This document shows positions 1 to 11,950 of a DNA stretch of 64,000 nucleotides, piece by piece. The position numbers were made by a program, and so were the translations under genes. Source of the stretch: Siphonodentalium dalli (lineage: Eukaryota; Mollusca; Scaphopoda; Gadilida; Siphonodentaliidae); contig CP136061.1 in assembly GCA_032622095.1 (NCBI GenBank), positions 45,451,797 through 45,515,796 of the forward strand. The letters are read 5' to 3'. Under the pieces are notes generated by a model. That model was not told the DNA's origin, ran no database searches, and was given only the letters and a program-made list of their open reading frames with translations. The first letter of the stretch is position 1; each line of letters opens with the position of its first letter.

Positions 1-1089
1 CTTTTTCACTTTTTCTGTCCAAATATAAATTGTATCCACACACCACAGAATCAGAATGTGGAATTATACGGTCAGAATGTCTGAGCACGGTGTCATGACA
101 TCATCTGTTTGTGATGAATGGTATCCCTGCATATTATTTTACTTGAAAGATCAAGTTTAGCTGTACATACCAATATAATTTTGGTAAGTTACAGCCTAAC
201 CAATTGTTTCATTTTGGTTTTGGCAGTAAAGATATAAACACAACAGTGAACTGTTCATATTATAGTGTAGAATGTATCTAATTTAATGAGATGTAATGAT
301 CTGGATCTCTATTGAGGAGAAAAGTTATTGTAGAGTCTGGGCTATAGTATATCTAGAGCAGTCATCTAATTGCCAATAAGTATTGAAAAGGCATCAACAG
401 TTTTCATTCATGCACTGTGTATTTAGCAAATGTCATGATGTGACCTACATGTACATGTACCGACAGGGTGTCACCCCCTAATCATAATTTTATATTAAAT
501 ATCGAAATTGGCAACAAGCACCAGCATTCTTATCTATTAATTAAATACAGTGACTCTCCATGGCGAAATAATTTTCGTTGCAGATACATATATTTACAAT
601 TGTGCATAGTTCTGGCAGATGATGTTTTATTTGGGCTGGAAAATAATCAAATTTTATGAAATGCTGTGCTATAAAAGCTGCATATCAGCCTTCTTGTTTA
701 ATCCAGAATACCGGTTAAAATGGGCACATGAATCCCAAATACCAGTTAACAGGGGTGTGAATCCTGCGTGTAGCCTGCAAAAGGCCAGAATCCCAAGTAC
801 CAAGTATCAGTCATGAGGCAGAACCTGGAAGAACTAAAGATTGAACTGTTGAGTACCTGCTAGTATGTAATGTTTTTGTGTGTATTACTTAGTCAGTCTA
901 TGTGTATCAGCATGTTGATCAATACTACAGGTTAAATAAATTTATAAGGTATATTTTGCATATCACTTTTTATGACACCATACTAGTAAATGATTCATCG
1001 AACCAGAGTGACCCTCTAAGTTAAACTACATTTCAGGTAAAACTTACGTGAGGTTATAAGCCGCAACACTACCTGAGTAGTAATACATG
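1..1089. other. No gene seen
   Basis: AT-rich non-coding DNA. Only short ORFs without domain character occur. A short phrase (ATCCCAAATACC / ATCCCAAGTACC) recurs around 730-805. Nothing else can be supported. Confidence 0.6.
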
Positions 1090-1240
1090 TACAGTAACGC
1101 CCTAAGTAATTGACCTCTTAATCACAGCAGAATTATGGGTAACTTTTCAGGATTTAGTCGGAAATATGGCTTGTTGCCATTTATCGGAAAGCTCTCCTAT
1201 CCTCCGCTGTGGTTAAGAGGTTACTTAGGGCGTTACTGTA
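1090..1240. mobile_element. Tc1/mariner-like MITE with TA flanks
   Basis: Both ends carry the same inverted sequence, beginning CAGTAACGCCCTAAGTAA at 1092 and repeated as its reverse complement ending at 1238. The similarity continues inward through CCTCTTAAYCACAGC, about 35 bp in total. Each end is bordered by TA, the target duplication typical of Tc1/mariner elements. The 147-bp body has no ORF. The terminal repeats and TA flanks are seen; the superfamily is inferred. Confidence 0.75.
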
Positions 1241-1378
1241 ATCGTCAATTAGTATGAAATCATAACATTATTTTTTAATAACTAATATTAACTCGCCAAT
1301 AACGAGATTCGCCAAAGCTTGATAAAAATTTGTTTGTAAACATTGGACAGGGTCGAAGTAATTAAATATACAATTTTT

Positions 1379-1503
1379 AGAAGCTGCATATTTTTGAGAC
1401 CGTGCACTGCATTTTTTGGGGGCATTTGGTGAGATTCGAATCCCGGCCCATCTCAATTTTTTTTTTTTAATTTGCACTGTCTCAAAAAACACATGCAGCT
1501 TCT
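1379..1503. mobile_element. Short inverted-repeat element
   Basis: AGAAGCTGCAT at 1379 is mirrored by ATGCAGCTTCT ending at 1503. The match continues into TTTTTGAGACnGTGCA on both arms. The interior contains GATTCGAATCC (about 1434-1444), which resembles a tRNA B box. No A box or cloverleaf could be drawn, so I call a MITE-like palindrome rather than a tRNA or SINE. Confidence 0.5.
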
Positions 1504-1739
1504 ATATGTTATCTTACTACGCGATAAGCGATGTTTATTGAAAAATCACTGTTTACATAATAAAGGTTTCAACACAATAAATTTCGTTATCTGAGAACTA
1601 TGTACATGTAGAGTACATGTATAACAATTGTTTTTCTCATCGTTTTTTCTCATATTTTTACTAACTTTCATTTTTTTTGCTAATTGCGCACTGCGAACAC
1701 CTTCAGTCCCTTTAATACAGGGTTCGGCTTTACATATCC

Positions 1740-1928
1740 TGTGCCAGTGCATTATCTTATATATGCGAGTCTCCCAATGTCCCATAGGGAGGCTCGCATA
1801 CACTGAAGAGAATGCACTGGCTTACTAGGTCAAGATAAATATTGTTAGGTCAAAGATTTCTCTTTATATATGCGAGACTCCCTATGGGAGACTCACATAA
1901 TCAGGTATAAGAGAATGCATTAGCTCAG
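1740..1928. mobile_element. Double-hairpin MITE copy (piggyBac-like family)
   Basis: Two imperfect hairpins (1742-1821 and 1860-1927) each carry the family arm GCATTNTCTTATATATGCGAG and its complement around a CTCCCATAGGGAG-type loop. Just outside lies CAGGAAGCTCCAGTCA (about 1947), which recurs beside the copies at 12.2 and 13.0 kb. Same family as 2307-2388, 12185-12358, 12758-13021 and 50678-51082. No coding capacity. Confidence 0.7.
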
Positions 1929-2306
1929 AATTTTGACAAAATTTCAGGAAGCTCCAGTCATTGAAGGATTAAGGAAACTTAAGATTAAAGAAATTACTAA
2001 CGTTTTCTCTCTGCTCTTGGTTTCTTTATTTCCATGTCACAAATTTGGCTTGGAACCACTGAACCTGTTGTCTTATTGTCCCACGAGCATGGCTTTGAAG
2101 TCACGGAAGGCTGTATGTGGCCATATTGCCAACAGAAATCAACTTTGAGGAGTAAGGCAGCAATGTGATTGCACGATTGGCTCAACCTGGAAAAAACGTT
2201 ATGAATATTATGATACCGGTATAAACTCACTAAAAGCAATACAAGTCCAATATCACCTGCTTCGGTTATTCCAATAGCCAAGATTTCCCTCTAGAAGGTT
2301 ACAGTT

Positions 2307-2388
2307 CGTGCATTCTCTTATATATGCGAGTCACCCATAGGTATTAGCCTATTAGGTAGCCTCGCATATACAAGAGAAGGCACTGGCA
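2307..2388. mobile_element. Single-hairpin copy of the same MITE family
   Basis: Arms GTGCATTCTCTTATATATGC and GCATATACAAGAGAAGGCAC surround a loop with TCACCCATAGG. Only one of the two hairpins of the full element is present, so this is a solo or truncated copy. Confidence 0.6.
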
Positions 2389-2419
2389 CTACTCTGTTTT
2401 TCTATTTTATACTACTAGT

Positions 2420-3060
2420 ACCGGTACATGTATTTTTTTCAAGGATATCAATAAATTCTACCATGAAGTGAGAATATGTTTTATGTAGTCAAAATGAATA
2501 CCCTCGGTTCGATATCAGTATTAAGTTTCAATCCAATATTAAATTGATCAAAGCATAAATGTACTGGTACATGTATACCGCTATATTATAAATTTGTGTA
2601 CCAGTACCAGTAATAATGTAGATATTGGGAATAGTACATAACGGTACTGTACATGGACCATACATGTATATATGTACATGCTACATGTATACATGTATGT
2701 ACAGATATACATTGTATACCGGTATGACATACAGGTACATCAAGCTCCCCTTTTCATCAGTGACATCAAGATTCTGACAGTGGATGTACCGGTACATGTA
2801 CATGGATACAATGGTATTGTTAGAGAGCTGGTAAAATATCATACACATTTTATGTATGTACATGCACCGTTCCCAGAAGTGAATGGAAGTACCGGTACCA
2901 AGCATGCGATCAAATATAGTACATATAGCAGAGCTGGTAAACTGGATCATGTAAATAAAGTTTCAAGTACATACTAGTACATGTATATTATATATCGGTA
3001 GTTCGTATTATAATATGTATTGTACTGCACATACATGTACATACTTGTAGCACATGAACA
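2420..3060. repeat. Zone dense in ACCGGTAC and TACATGTA palindromes
   Basis: Short self-complementary words (ACCGGTAC, GTACATGTAC, TACATGTA) recur without a fixed period, giving many overlapping palindromes. The ORFs on both strands here are by-products of this low-complexity sequence. No promoter or gene can be assigned. Confidence 0.6.
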
Positions 3061-3570
3061 CTTTGATAATTAGTCGATGACGATGTTTGTTACTGTAACA
3101 TCGATGAAAACAGATGGAACTTTTTCAAGTTAAAAAAATGTGTATTCATGGATTCCTGTTTATCATCCATTGGCGGAAGTTGGAGTATTAAAGTCAATCG
3201 TATAAAAATGGGAATTTTGACAAATTGTTCAAACGGATGGCTCAAAGAATTGGCCTATAATGCCATTGTCTAAAATACTTTTTAAAGCTCTAAAGAATTA
3301 AAGACACTGCCGATACGATATTGTGTACCAGTATATGCCCATCTCTCTCTACATCCTGGTGGTAGCGAGAGAGAAGCATATAACTGGTATGCAGAAATGA
3401 GTGGGGGATTCCTGTGTACTGACTACCGGTACTTCATATGTGGCTGTATGTACTATATGTGAGAACTTATTTTGGAGCATGGTTTACTGCGTTTAGCCCA
3501 TGCAACTTCTTTCAGTGAAAAAATTATATACGTAATAACTTACCCTGCAATGCAGCTACAGTTGGCTCTT
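3061..3570. other. No gene seen
   Basis: Unique-looking AT-rich DNA between the palindrome-rich zone and the long inverted repeat. No ORF with domain character. Confidence 0.5.
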
Positions 3571-6500
3571 AGTCCAGGCACATTAGGCGTGAATGGGGAA
3601 AAGTAAGGAAATAAATCCGGGAAAGCTGATTTTTTAATATTATGTAGGCCATAACATCGCGGATGCGTCACGAAAAGTCCCCTAAAATCGGAGTTGAGCT
3701 TTCGGAGTTAACCAATTTTTTCCATAAAAAAATAAAAACTTTTAAGTTTTTCACAATCATAGGAATAATGGGATGATATAACAATTTTTCAGCCGAAACA
3801 TATACCAAATGTACTCAATATTGTTCAATACACAATTCTCGAACCAGAGATACAAATTCAACGGGGGGATTTTAATGAATTTCGCGGATATGGATATAAA
3901 ATAATATAATGACCCCAAAAAATGATGATTTTTTCAGACAAACTGTCCTATTCGATGTCAATTTTCTCGGGCTATTCATTACGTAGGCGCAAGCAATTTG
4001 TTTTAAAAACTGCACAGACATCACTCCTGCAATATAATATGCGGAATTAGCAACTCTACTTATGATAAGTGGTCAATACTTGTAAAAACATAACCCTACC
4101 CCCTAAACTGGCTCTCGTCACATTTTGCTCTTCCGCTAGTACAAGTGCTTGTTGTAGAAAACACACCAACTGTGAAAAGGGCGATAAAAGCATGGAACTT
4201 GGCACATATGTTCCTTATACGCTACTGCTCATTTTCACATGTGGCGACATTTGCAACAGGCTCTTCTTTAGCAACGGTTGCTATGCAACTACCCGGCATC
4301 GGATTAATGCATATGTCTGATATTATATGTGTTCTAACAAACTAAACTACGTCGTGTAGCATGTTTATGGTGAACATAATTGTTGTCAGTTTTGACCTGA
4401 CTGACAAATTACCATATTTCTTACTTACAAGGGGTGACGGTTGCTAGGGACACACACACAATCTAAAAATGCACATATGACTGATATTATGGTAGCTTTA
4501 ACAAACTAAACCACACCTAATAGCCCTTTTATGTTGAAAACAATTATAATAGTTGTTGTTAGTGTTGAGCTGGCTGAATAAAATACCATATAATTCTTAC
4601 ATATATGAGTGGTAACTGTTGCCAGGGTCATACCCGAAAATCAAAAATGCACATATGACTGATATTATGGTAGTATTAACGTTTTTAGGTGAACACAATT
4701 ATAAATGTTGTTAGTGTGAGCCTAACCAGAATATGGGTACACTTATCCGTTATGCTCCATCAGTTTAGATATCGGGAATTCAAAGTGAGAGTTGAAAAGT
4801 TGTTGCTTATATTTAATGGGAGGCATGGCCATAATAGTTATATAAGCCAAAGACCCACACAGCTAGTTATATAATGTAAGACACGGACCCACTCTACTAT
4901 ATATGAAGAACATAGCTAGGATCAACCACCAATATGTTAGCCATGGCCCTAGCCTACAATAGTTAGGTTAGCAACACAGGCACATATATAGTCAAAGGAC
5001 CCATGGCCATACATATAGACTATGGACGTAGGATATGTATATTCCATGAACCAGACCGCTTCATATAACCATGCATGTATGGTATCTATGACCATGACAA
5101 TGACACTGTTACATGGTGCAAATACCCAAGTGTCCGCAGATAGACCATGTACTAAGATACCATAGACCAAGTCCGATGCACAATACATTAGTGCACCATG
5201 GATTCAGGAAACTATATATGGTATGAACATAATTATCAGACAGTTTTATGACAGACCAACCTATATATAGATATTGGACCGATGCCACATATACGAAAGA
5301 TAGGGATGGGGGGGCTTATAAATAGCCCATACACATATGGCACTGTGGGTTGGCCATGGACACATACCCATACGTGTAGGCCATGGACCAAGGCCGATAT
5401 ATGTATGCCATATTGCATTGTACCCAGGCATAAGCAGGTGTCTGTCTATATGTAGGATATGGACCCACCCCTTATACGTAATATATCTACACCAAAGACC
5501 CAGGCAAGTTTAAATAGTGCTAATACACAGGTGAGTATAATGATGTATGCAGTGATACAGGTGCCTATATGTAGGATATGGACACATGTCCCTAAATAAA
5601 AGCTACGGCACCGGCGTTATTAATCATTTCATAGATTCACATATATGCTGGTAGGCAATGGACTGATCCACATATATAGGAGACACATGGACCCCATGCC
5701 TACGGGTAAGTCGTGGACCAAAATGCATGTGCATGGATCCACGTCTCTCTATGAATAACATATACGTACGTCCGTTTTCAGCCATTCGACCAACGCCCTA
5801 TAGGATGGAGGTCCCTGTCGATTGGCCGTGTGCACCACCAGAGCTTGGCTATGGACCCAGGCTCGTATAGGTAGAAAATTGAGACGGGCCACTATGGACA
5901 GCCCATGTATCCAGGCTGATTTAGTTATGACCTTATTACCAGACATTTATATGCAAGACATGAACCCACCCCATGAATGTACATGTTACATTACTATCTA
6001 GGTTATAACCACAGACACGCATACGCTATGGACCCATATGAACACCACATGTAGTACAAATACACAGGTGTCTATAGTTATGAACGCATAACATGAACCC
6101 AGGTCTATACGGCAAATCAATAGAACGAACCCTAAATAGTATAGCATCGGTCCAGGCCATGGACACAGTAGTTAAGACACGTCATTGGATGCTGTTCCGT
6201 AGTAACTGTGGGTTGGTAATGGGTTCATGGCTGCCCATGTAAATGGGTACTGGTCACCGTTTCCATCTGGTATCTCAGTCTGAAATATATAGGCCACGCT
6301 CATGTGCGAGCTCCTATAAACTTGTAAATGACTCATGACCATGTATTGACATATATGTAGTTATGGCATGGATATGAAGGAACACAGTGTTCTGCATGGA
6401 TTCCATTGTCAAATGTAGTGCGAATGTCCTATTCCATGGGGGGGGGGGGGGGTCAGGTGTTATCTACATAAATGTGGGTCAATATTTTTACATGTCTCAT

Positions 6501-8081
6501 TAAAATGTATTCCAACAATCGATTGATGGAAGAAACAATAATAAACGCGTGATTCTGATAAAACTAACTGAATAGTCTGTCAGTTTAAAGAAGATGTGTC
6601 AATGGTAGGTGGTTACCTAGCAACAATGATACCTCAATACCTATTTGCCACACGAGAATCACACGAGAATGCAGCAGTACACAACACAACAACCTTTAGT
6701 TATGCATTATTGTCAATATAAGCATAATATGTCATATTATGAAACAATTATATCATGCAAATTTCCCGAAACTCATACCATATTATGAAACAGTTATATC
6801 AGTTAAATTACCAGAAACTCATACATATGGTATGCATTCAAAGGTGGATATGTCCATAGCAACCATTACACACCCGCTATGTAACGAATGCGGCAACTTT
6901 ACTGCCATGTTCACACTAACAATAATTATAGCAATTGTTTTCAATATAAAAATGTTACATGACGTAGTTTAGTTTGTTAAAACTACCATAATATCAGCCA
7001 TGTGTGCATTTTTCGATGTCTGGTATGTCCCTAGCAACCGTTACCATAAATATATAGTCATTTTTAAAGTCGAACCCACACTAACAATAACTATTACAAT
7101 TGTTTCACCATAAAATGATAATGACGTAGTTTATATTAGTTTGTCAAAACTACCATAATATCAGTCAGCTCGGCATTTTTCAATTTCGGGTATGTCCCTA
7201 GCAACCGTTACCACCCCTGTAAGTAAGAACTATGGTAATTTTCCAGCCAGATCCACTCGAACAACTAATATTATTTTCACCATAAAAATGCTGCACGACG
7301 TAGGTTAGATTGTTAAAACTGCCATAATATCAGTCATATTTGTATTTCTTCGATGTGGGATAGTTGCCTAGCAACCGTTGCCAAGGAATGACCTGCCGCG
7401 ACGTCTATACATCTGAAAATGATTAATAGGGTATAAGGAACATATGTGCCAAGTTTCATAGTGTTATCACCATTTTCGCAATTGTTATGTCAAACGCCAG
7501 GACTATTATGTGGTATTTTTGCCTTTCAGACACTCAAAGCCATGGCGTACGTTTTAGGGGGTAGTGTTATGTTTCCGGCTATAACATCTTAAGGATGGTG
7601 ATGGTTCGATATATCTCATCACTTTCCTGTTCTGAACTAACCACTGTTCTAGTATAATGGTTCATATTTTAGCTCATTGTCGTCTGAATATCTTTACTCG
7701 CCCTCTTTTGTTAGGAAAAGTTTGAATCACCATGCGATTTATATGCTCTCTTCGCCAATAAATGTCATCACAATTATGGAATATCGACTGTTAGTAAGCT
7801 CTAGCATCAATTACGCATATCTATCGACACCTGCTTCATGGTGGACGGGTATGTGTGAAGATTGAGTCCATAAATTAGCCTACATATGACTGCATTCGCA
7901 TATGGTCTAATGGAATTTCGTCAGAATTTGCACCATTACGAAAAATCATGATATCTCAAAAAGCTCAACTCGGATTCAAGGGGACTTTTGCCAAGTTGTT
8001 CATAAAAATGTTCTTATTAATCCCTGAAAAAATCAGCTTTCCCGGATTTTTTGCACTAGTGAAACCTAATGTGCCTGGACT
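3571..8081. mobile_element. Long inverted-repeat (foldback-type) element, 4.5 kb, diverged
   Basis: Blocks on the left recur as reverse complements on the right in mirrored order. AGTCCAGGCACATTAGG (3571) pairs with CCTAATGTGCCTGGACT (about 8065-8081). ATCCGGGAAAGCTGATTTT (about 3617) pairs with AAAATCAGCTTTCCCGGAT (about 8030). GGAGTTGAGCTTT (about 3691) pairs with a complement near 7960. GGCACATATGTTCCTTATAC (about 4200) pairs with GTATAAGGAACATATGTGCC (about 7433). Each arm is about 1.1-1.3 kb and carries two or three internal repeats of a GACTGATATTATGGTAG phrase. The arms are clearly diverged, so the element is old. No transposase is inside and no target duplication was recognised. Confidence 0.7.
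4830..6430. repeat. Degenerate tandem array in the core of the inverted repeat
   Basis: Irregularly spaced repeats of a phrase like CATATATAGGCCATGGACCCA fill the region between the arms. Spacing is roughly 50-70 bp and copies are strongly diverged. A run of 15 G closes it at 6438-6452. ORFs here contain frame-shadow repeats only. Confidence 0.6.
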
Positions 8082-8158
8082 ATCTCTGTATTTCGCCGCT
8101 TGTCTTTTCGACACAAACCCAGATGACATGGGGTGGGTCATTTACCCTCTGCGATGGC

Positions 8159-8656
8159 TTACACTGTCCTTTCAAAAAAACAGAACTTTGACGAATCTGT
8201 TATCGGGTGATATTCAATGACCTTCACTAGAAAATTTGCCTGGAAATAACTATATGCCTTCTGCTCCTTATAGTCACAAAGAAGTCTTTTTGTTAGCGAT
8301 GCTTTCTCAATGTCTGTTTCGTGGATCGCCAAGAAGACACTGATATCTTGGATCATTGTCGGGGGCCACCTACTCATTGCACTTTCCTCCGACATCCATC
8401 CTGACAGTTCAGTCAATGTGTCTCCATCAACTACTAGCAATTTCCTATAAGTTGTGGCCTTTTCTACTAACTTTTCTACTGCCGTCTGTTGAACTGGCGT
8501 TTTCATTTCCCATGCCGCGAATGCTCGAGCGACGAGTGTTTCTTTGTTCCCGGTGAGATTGAGACCTCTTTTCCTAAAACAATCCTTCAAAACAGTCACT
8601 GTCCACCGCTTGAACGTGTCAATTGTCGAAGAATCGTCTAATTTTACTGACGACAT
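8159..8656 (-). CDS. SAP-like domain protein, N-terminal part (YqaJ/SWIM transposon type)
   Basis: 165 codons on the minus strand, ATG at 8656. Residues about 13-51 read as a SAP-type DNA-binding helix pair (W..TVLKDCFRKRGL.LTGNKETLVAR). From about residue 130 it carries DYKEQKAYSYFQ and then EYHPI..SSKFCFF. I recognise this order from proteins of invertebrate DNA elements that continue into SWIM zinc-finger and YqaJ-type nuclease domains, but that is from memory. Those later domains are absent, so this is either a first exon (AGTGTAAG at the 3' end could be a donor) or a truncated copy. It starts right beside the long inverted repeat (ends 8081), but nothing shows that they are one element. 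The function, binding DNA for an element-encoded nuclease, is inferred. Confidence 0.5.
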   Translation of the reverse strand: MSSVKLDDSSTIDTFKRWTVTVLKDCFRKRGLNLTGNKETLVARAFAAWEMKTPVQQTAVEKLVEKATTYRKLLVVDGDTLTELSGWMSEESAMSRWPPTMIQDISVFLAIHETDIEKASLTKRLLCDYKEQKAYSYFQANFLVKVIEYHPITDSSKFCFFERTV

Positions 8657-8769
8657 GACTTACAACACCATTAAACATTAACAAACTATTATTATCAGCG
8701 ATAAACTAACGATAAAACAAAGAGATTTCGAGCAACAATATTAGATAAACAATCCGGGACAAATACGTC

Positions 8770-8800
8770 ATAACGCAATGGCGGCACTTCCGGTTGAGAT
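8770..8800 (-). promoter_or_regulatory. YY1/ETS-type promoter block upstream of the SAP-like ORF
   Basis: On the minus strand, AACCGGAAGTGCCGCCATTG joins an ETS core (CCGGAAGT) to a YY1 core (GCCGCCATT), about 120 bp before the ATG at 8656. A CRE half-site (TGACG, from TACGTCA at 8764-8770) is next to it. These are typical elements of TATA-less animal promoters. That they drive this ORF is inferred from position and orientation. Confidence 0.4.
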
Positions 8801-8837
8801 TGGCAACTCGCTTATATATGTAGTTGAATGTGGATAA

Positions 8838-10772
8838 TTCACGAAGGTGACTTCCATTCCTTATTTCTTATTCAAACTTTTTATATTTAGGTCAAACAAA
8901 CGGAACTGTAGAGTGGCCCCAAGGCACTCTTTTCACACACCCACCCGATCAAAAATGGCCGTCGTTCGTCTAGAAGGGTTCAAATATGGTACAATGCCAT
9001 TTCTCGCCGTTGACCGATTTAGGTCCAACAAAGGATGTTGCCAGGTGCCCCCAAGACACTGTAAATATTCACCCCACCCGACCCAAAATGGTTCGGGGCT
9101 AGAGGGGGTTCAAATGTGGCACCCATGCCTTTTCTTTAGGTCCAACAAAGGGTATTGCAGTGTGGCCTTCAATACACTCTAAATATTCACCTACACACCC
9201 CACCCGAATCAAAATGGCACAGGGTCCAGAAAGGTTCAAATGGGACAACCATTGCATTTCTCGGCCCCTTTGACCGATTTAGGTAAAACAATGGTTGTAA
9301 TTGGGTAGCCTCCAAAACACCATAAATATTCACCCTATCCGATCCAAAATGACCGCCTTCCAGAGGGGTTCAAATAGGGCATCCATGCCATTTCTTGACC
9401 CCTTGACCGATTTAGGTCAAACAAAGGATGTTGTAGGGTGGCGCCCATGACACTCTACATATTCACCCACACACTCCACCCCGAACCAAAATGGTTCGGG
9501 TACAGAGGGTTTCAAATGGCACACCCGTGACATTTCTCGGCCCCTTGACCGATTTAGGTAAAAACATACGATGTTATTGGGCATCCCACAAAAACACCGT
9601 AAATATTCACTCCAAGTCTCCACGTGCACACCCACCCCGATCAAAAATTACCGCCGTCCAGAGGAGATCAAATAGGACAGCCATGCCATTTATCGGCCCG
9701 TTGACAGATTTAGGTCAAACAAATGTTGTAGGGTGGCGCCCAAGACATTCTACATTCACCCACACACCCCACCCGAACCATAATGGTTTTAAAATGGGAC
9801 ACCCATGGAATTTATCTGGCCCTTGACCGGTTTAGGTAAAACAAAGGATGTTGTTGGGTAGCCCAATATACACTGTAAATATTCACCTCACACTCCTCAC
9901 CCAATCCAAAATGAACGCCGCCCAGAGGGGTTCAAATAGGGCATCCACGCTGTTTCACGGCCCCTTGACCGATATAAACCACTTCTAGGCCATGCATAGG
10001 TCAAACAAAGGGTGTTTCCATACACACCGCATACCCTACCCGAACCAAACTAGGTCTACACATGACACCCGAGACATCACCCCGATAATCTGAGTATTAT
10101 CTGTACTGGATTTACCTAATATTTTAACTGAAATCTTGCGAAACCCGTCTAATATACCGAAAACCATTAGGACTATTATATTCATGCATGATACAACTTA
10201 TTGTGTAAATATGGAGCATCTTCATGTTTTTGGCATATAAGAGAGATTGCGGTTTGAAAATTGCTGGTAGGCATGGTTTCCAGAGTTCACAACCTCGTAG
10301 AGTTCAATGGATACAGCGTCTGGAAACATCTGGTAATCGGTCGTGTAAGGGGCGATTCTTATCAAGTCTGACACGCCCAGGTCAATCATAAACTAGGTTC
10401 GACGCCTAATGACAAGGGGCAATGATATGGACAAACTTGTACATTCTGCCAAGGCAAAATGGTCAATCTAAATTACTAATGTATAATTTATCGATTAATT
10501 TCTTTTAGTTACGGTCAATCCGATGGCAACGTTGTCGATTTTCTTCCATTACCAAACTTCGTCAATGATGTTGTAGCTACATAATTAGACTATAGAAACA
10601 AACTCAGTATGCTGCTTTGTTGCTTTTTGGGCGACGGAAATTTTTGATCTGGGTGGGATGAATATTTAGAGTGTCTTGGAGGCCACCCTACAACACCCTT
10701 TATTTTGAGCGGAAAATATGTTTTCTTTTTCAATAAAAAATAAGGAACGGAAGTCACCTTCATGATAATTGT
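8838..10772. mobile_element. Element with about 38-bp terminal inverted repeats enclosing a minisatellite
   Basis: GAAGGTGACTTCCATTCC (8843) is mirrored at 10740-10763 (GGAACGGAAGTCACCTTC). The match extends through TTATTTCTTATTCAA on the left and its complement on the right. A copy of the internal repeat unit follows the left end directly. An inverted half unit (about 10635-10710) precedes the right end. No ORF with transposase character is present, so this is a non-autonomous element. No target duplication is evident. Confidence 0.7.
8890..10090. repeat. Dimeric minisatellite, about 8 units of 120-150 bp
   Basis: Two alternating unit types both start near GACCGATTTAGGT. One continues CAAACAAAGGATGTTG, TATTCACCCACACACC and AACCAAAATGGTTCGGG. 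The other continues AAAACAAAGGATGTTG, TAAATATTCACC and GATCCAAAATGACCGC. The GATTTAGGT core falls near 9016, 9277, 9410, 9550, 9708 and 9830. The alternation makes a higher-order repeat of about 275 bp. Confidence 0.7.
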
Positions 10773-11168
10773 CTTTTAATGAATGTGATAAAAGAGCCAA
10801 ATAAACAAATCCAATTCTACAGCTGTTCCGCAACCTTGATTTCGACAGTTTTAGGGCAGGTCAGTTGTCGACCGAATAACGAAACTCTGGTATCGGTCAG
10901 TGGCTGTGTTAATATATCTGTATGGTGTGAATAACGGTATTTCGTTAGCACAAATAGAACCATCTACGCGCTATATTCCTCGAGATATCGGCCGTGCCAC
11001 GCATTTTAAAATTATGTTCTGCAGTTTGTCATTCTGTTTTGCATTCCATCCCAGTATGTCGTGTTCCCATTATATGGAATTAGCTCATGCAGTTCAATGT
11101 CTTCTTAGTATAATCAAGATTATATGAATAAATAACATGAATACAATGTAGTGTTGCCATATCATATC
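10773..11168. other. No gene seen
   Basis: Unique-looking DNA between two elements. The plus ORF at 10900-11127 has no recognisable domain, no splice context and unremarkable composition. Confidence 0.5.
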
Positions 11169-11176
11169 TGATACAC

Positions 11177-11950
11177 TAGTGTTCGGTATTCGACGGATTT
11201 CGGTATTCGAATATTCGGTTCGAATAACGAGCGAATATGCGAATAGTATTCGAATATTTAGATAAATTATAAAATTATATAGATAACATATTTTGGAACC
11301 AATTTATTATTTAATGAAATAGCATATTTATCCATGCACATTCTATACGCAAAAAAGAGAGAGAGAAAAAAATATTTTGGCTTAATAGCAAGAGGTTATC
11401 TGTTTATGAAGTTTAAGTAGTCAATGTTCCATGCATGGCTTAAAGGTTCTTGTTCAAGAAGTGTAACATTCTGACAGTCTGCGGCTTCAACCGGTTGCGT
11501 TTTTCAGTAGAGATCGGCCCTGCGATAGAGAACGCGCGTTCAGACGATACACTAGATAGCTGGTGGCGAGATAGAACTTAGCTAATTTGGCGACTTCGGG
11601 GTAAAGTGACAACGCGCAAACAAAACAAAACGATACCTTATAGGTCCGCTTCCTATATATATATGACCACATGCAAGCACGGTCTGGTTTACACCTAGCC
11701 AATAAACTTATTTCGACGTCATGACGCCAATCAAATCAGAACGTTACAGTTACGTCATATTAATTCGTTTATGGTCAGTGGAAAATAGACTATACTTTTA
11801 ACAGACCATCAGACTAATAACAAAACAGGAAACAATTATTACCCGGAGATTATTCTCGAATATTCGAATAGTCAAATAATTATTCGAATATTCGAATATT
11901 TATTTTTACGAGCGAATATTCGAATATTCGAATATTCGGACCGAACACTA
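11177..11950. mobile_element. Short hAT element with 8-bp target duplication
   Basis: TAGTGTTCGGT at 11177 and its complement ACCGAACACTA ending at 11950 form an 11-bp terminal inverted repeat. Both ends are bordered by the same 8 bp, TGATACAC (11169-11176 and 11951-11958), the target duplication length of hAT elements. Subterminal regions are crowded with TATTCGAATATTCG repeats. The inside keeps a degenerate transposase tail on the minus strand. At 774 bp it is an internally deleted derivative. Confidence 0.9.
11449..11700 (-). pseudogene. hAT transposase C-terminal (dimerisation) fragment
   Basis: On the minus strand one frame gives YPEVAKLAKFYLATS. After a one-base shift near 11550 another frame gives SSVSSERAFSIAGPI, then STEKRNRL and MLHFLNK. 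This is the hallmark C-terminal signature of hAT transposases. The catalytic core and BED finger are absent and upstream frames are scrambled, so it is dead. Its presence independently supports the hAT assignment made from the 8-bp target duplication. Confidence 0.85.

Noticed and set aside
1430-1450. tRNA or SINE suggested by GATTCGAATCC
   Set aside because: No A box or acceptor stem could be paired; the region lies in a simple inverted-repeat element.
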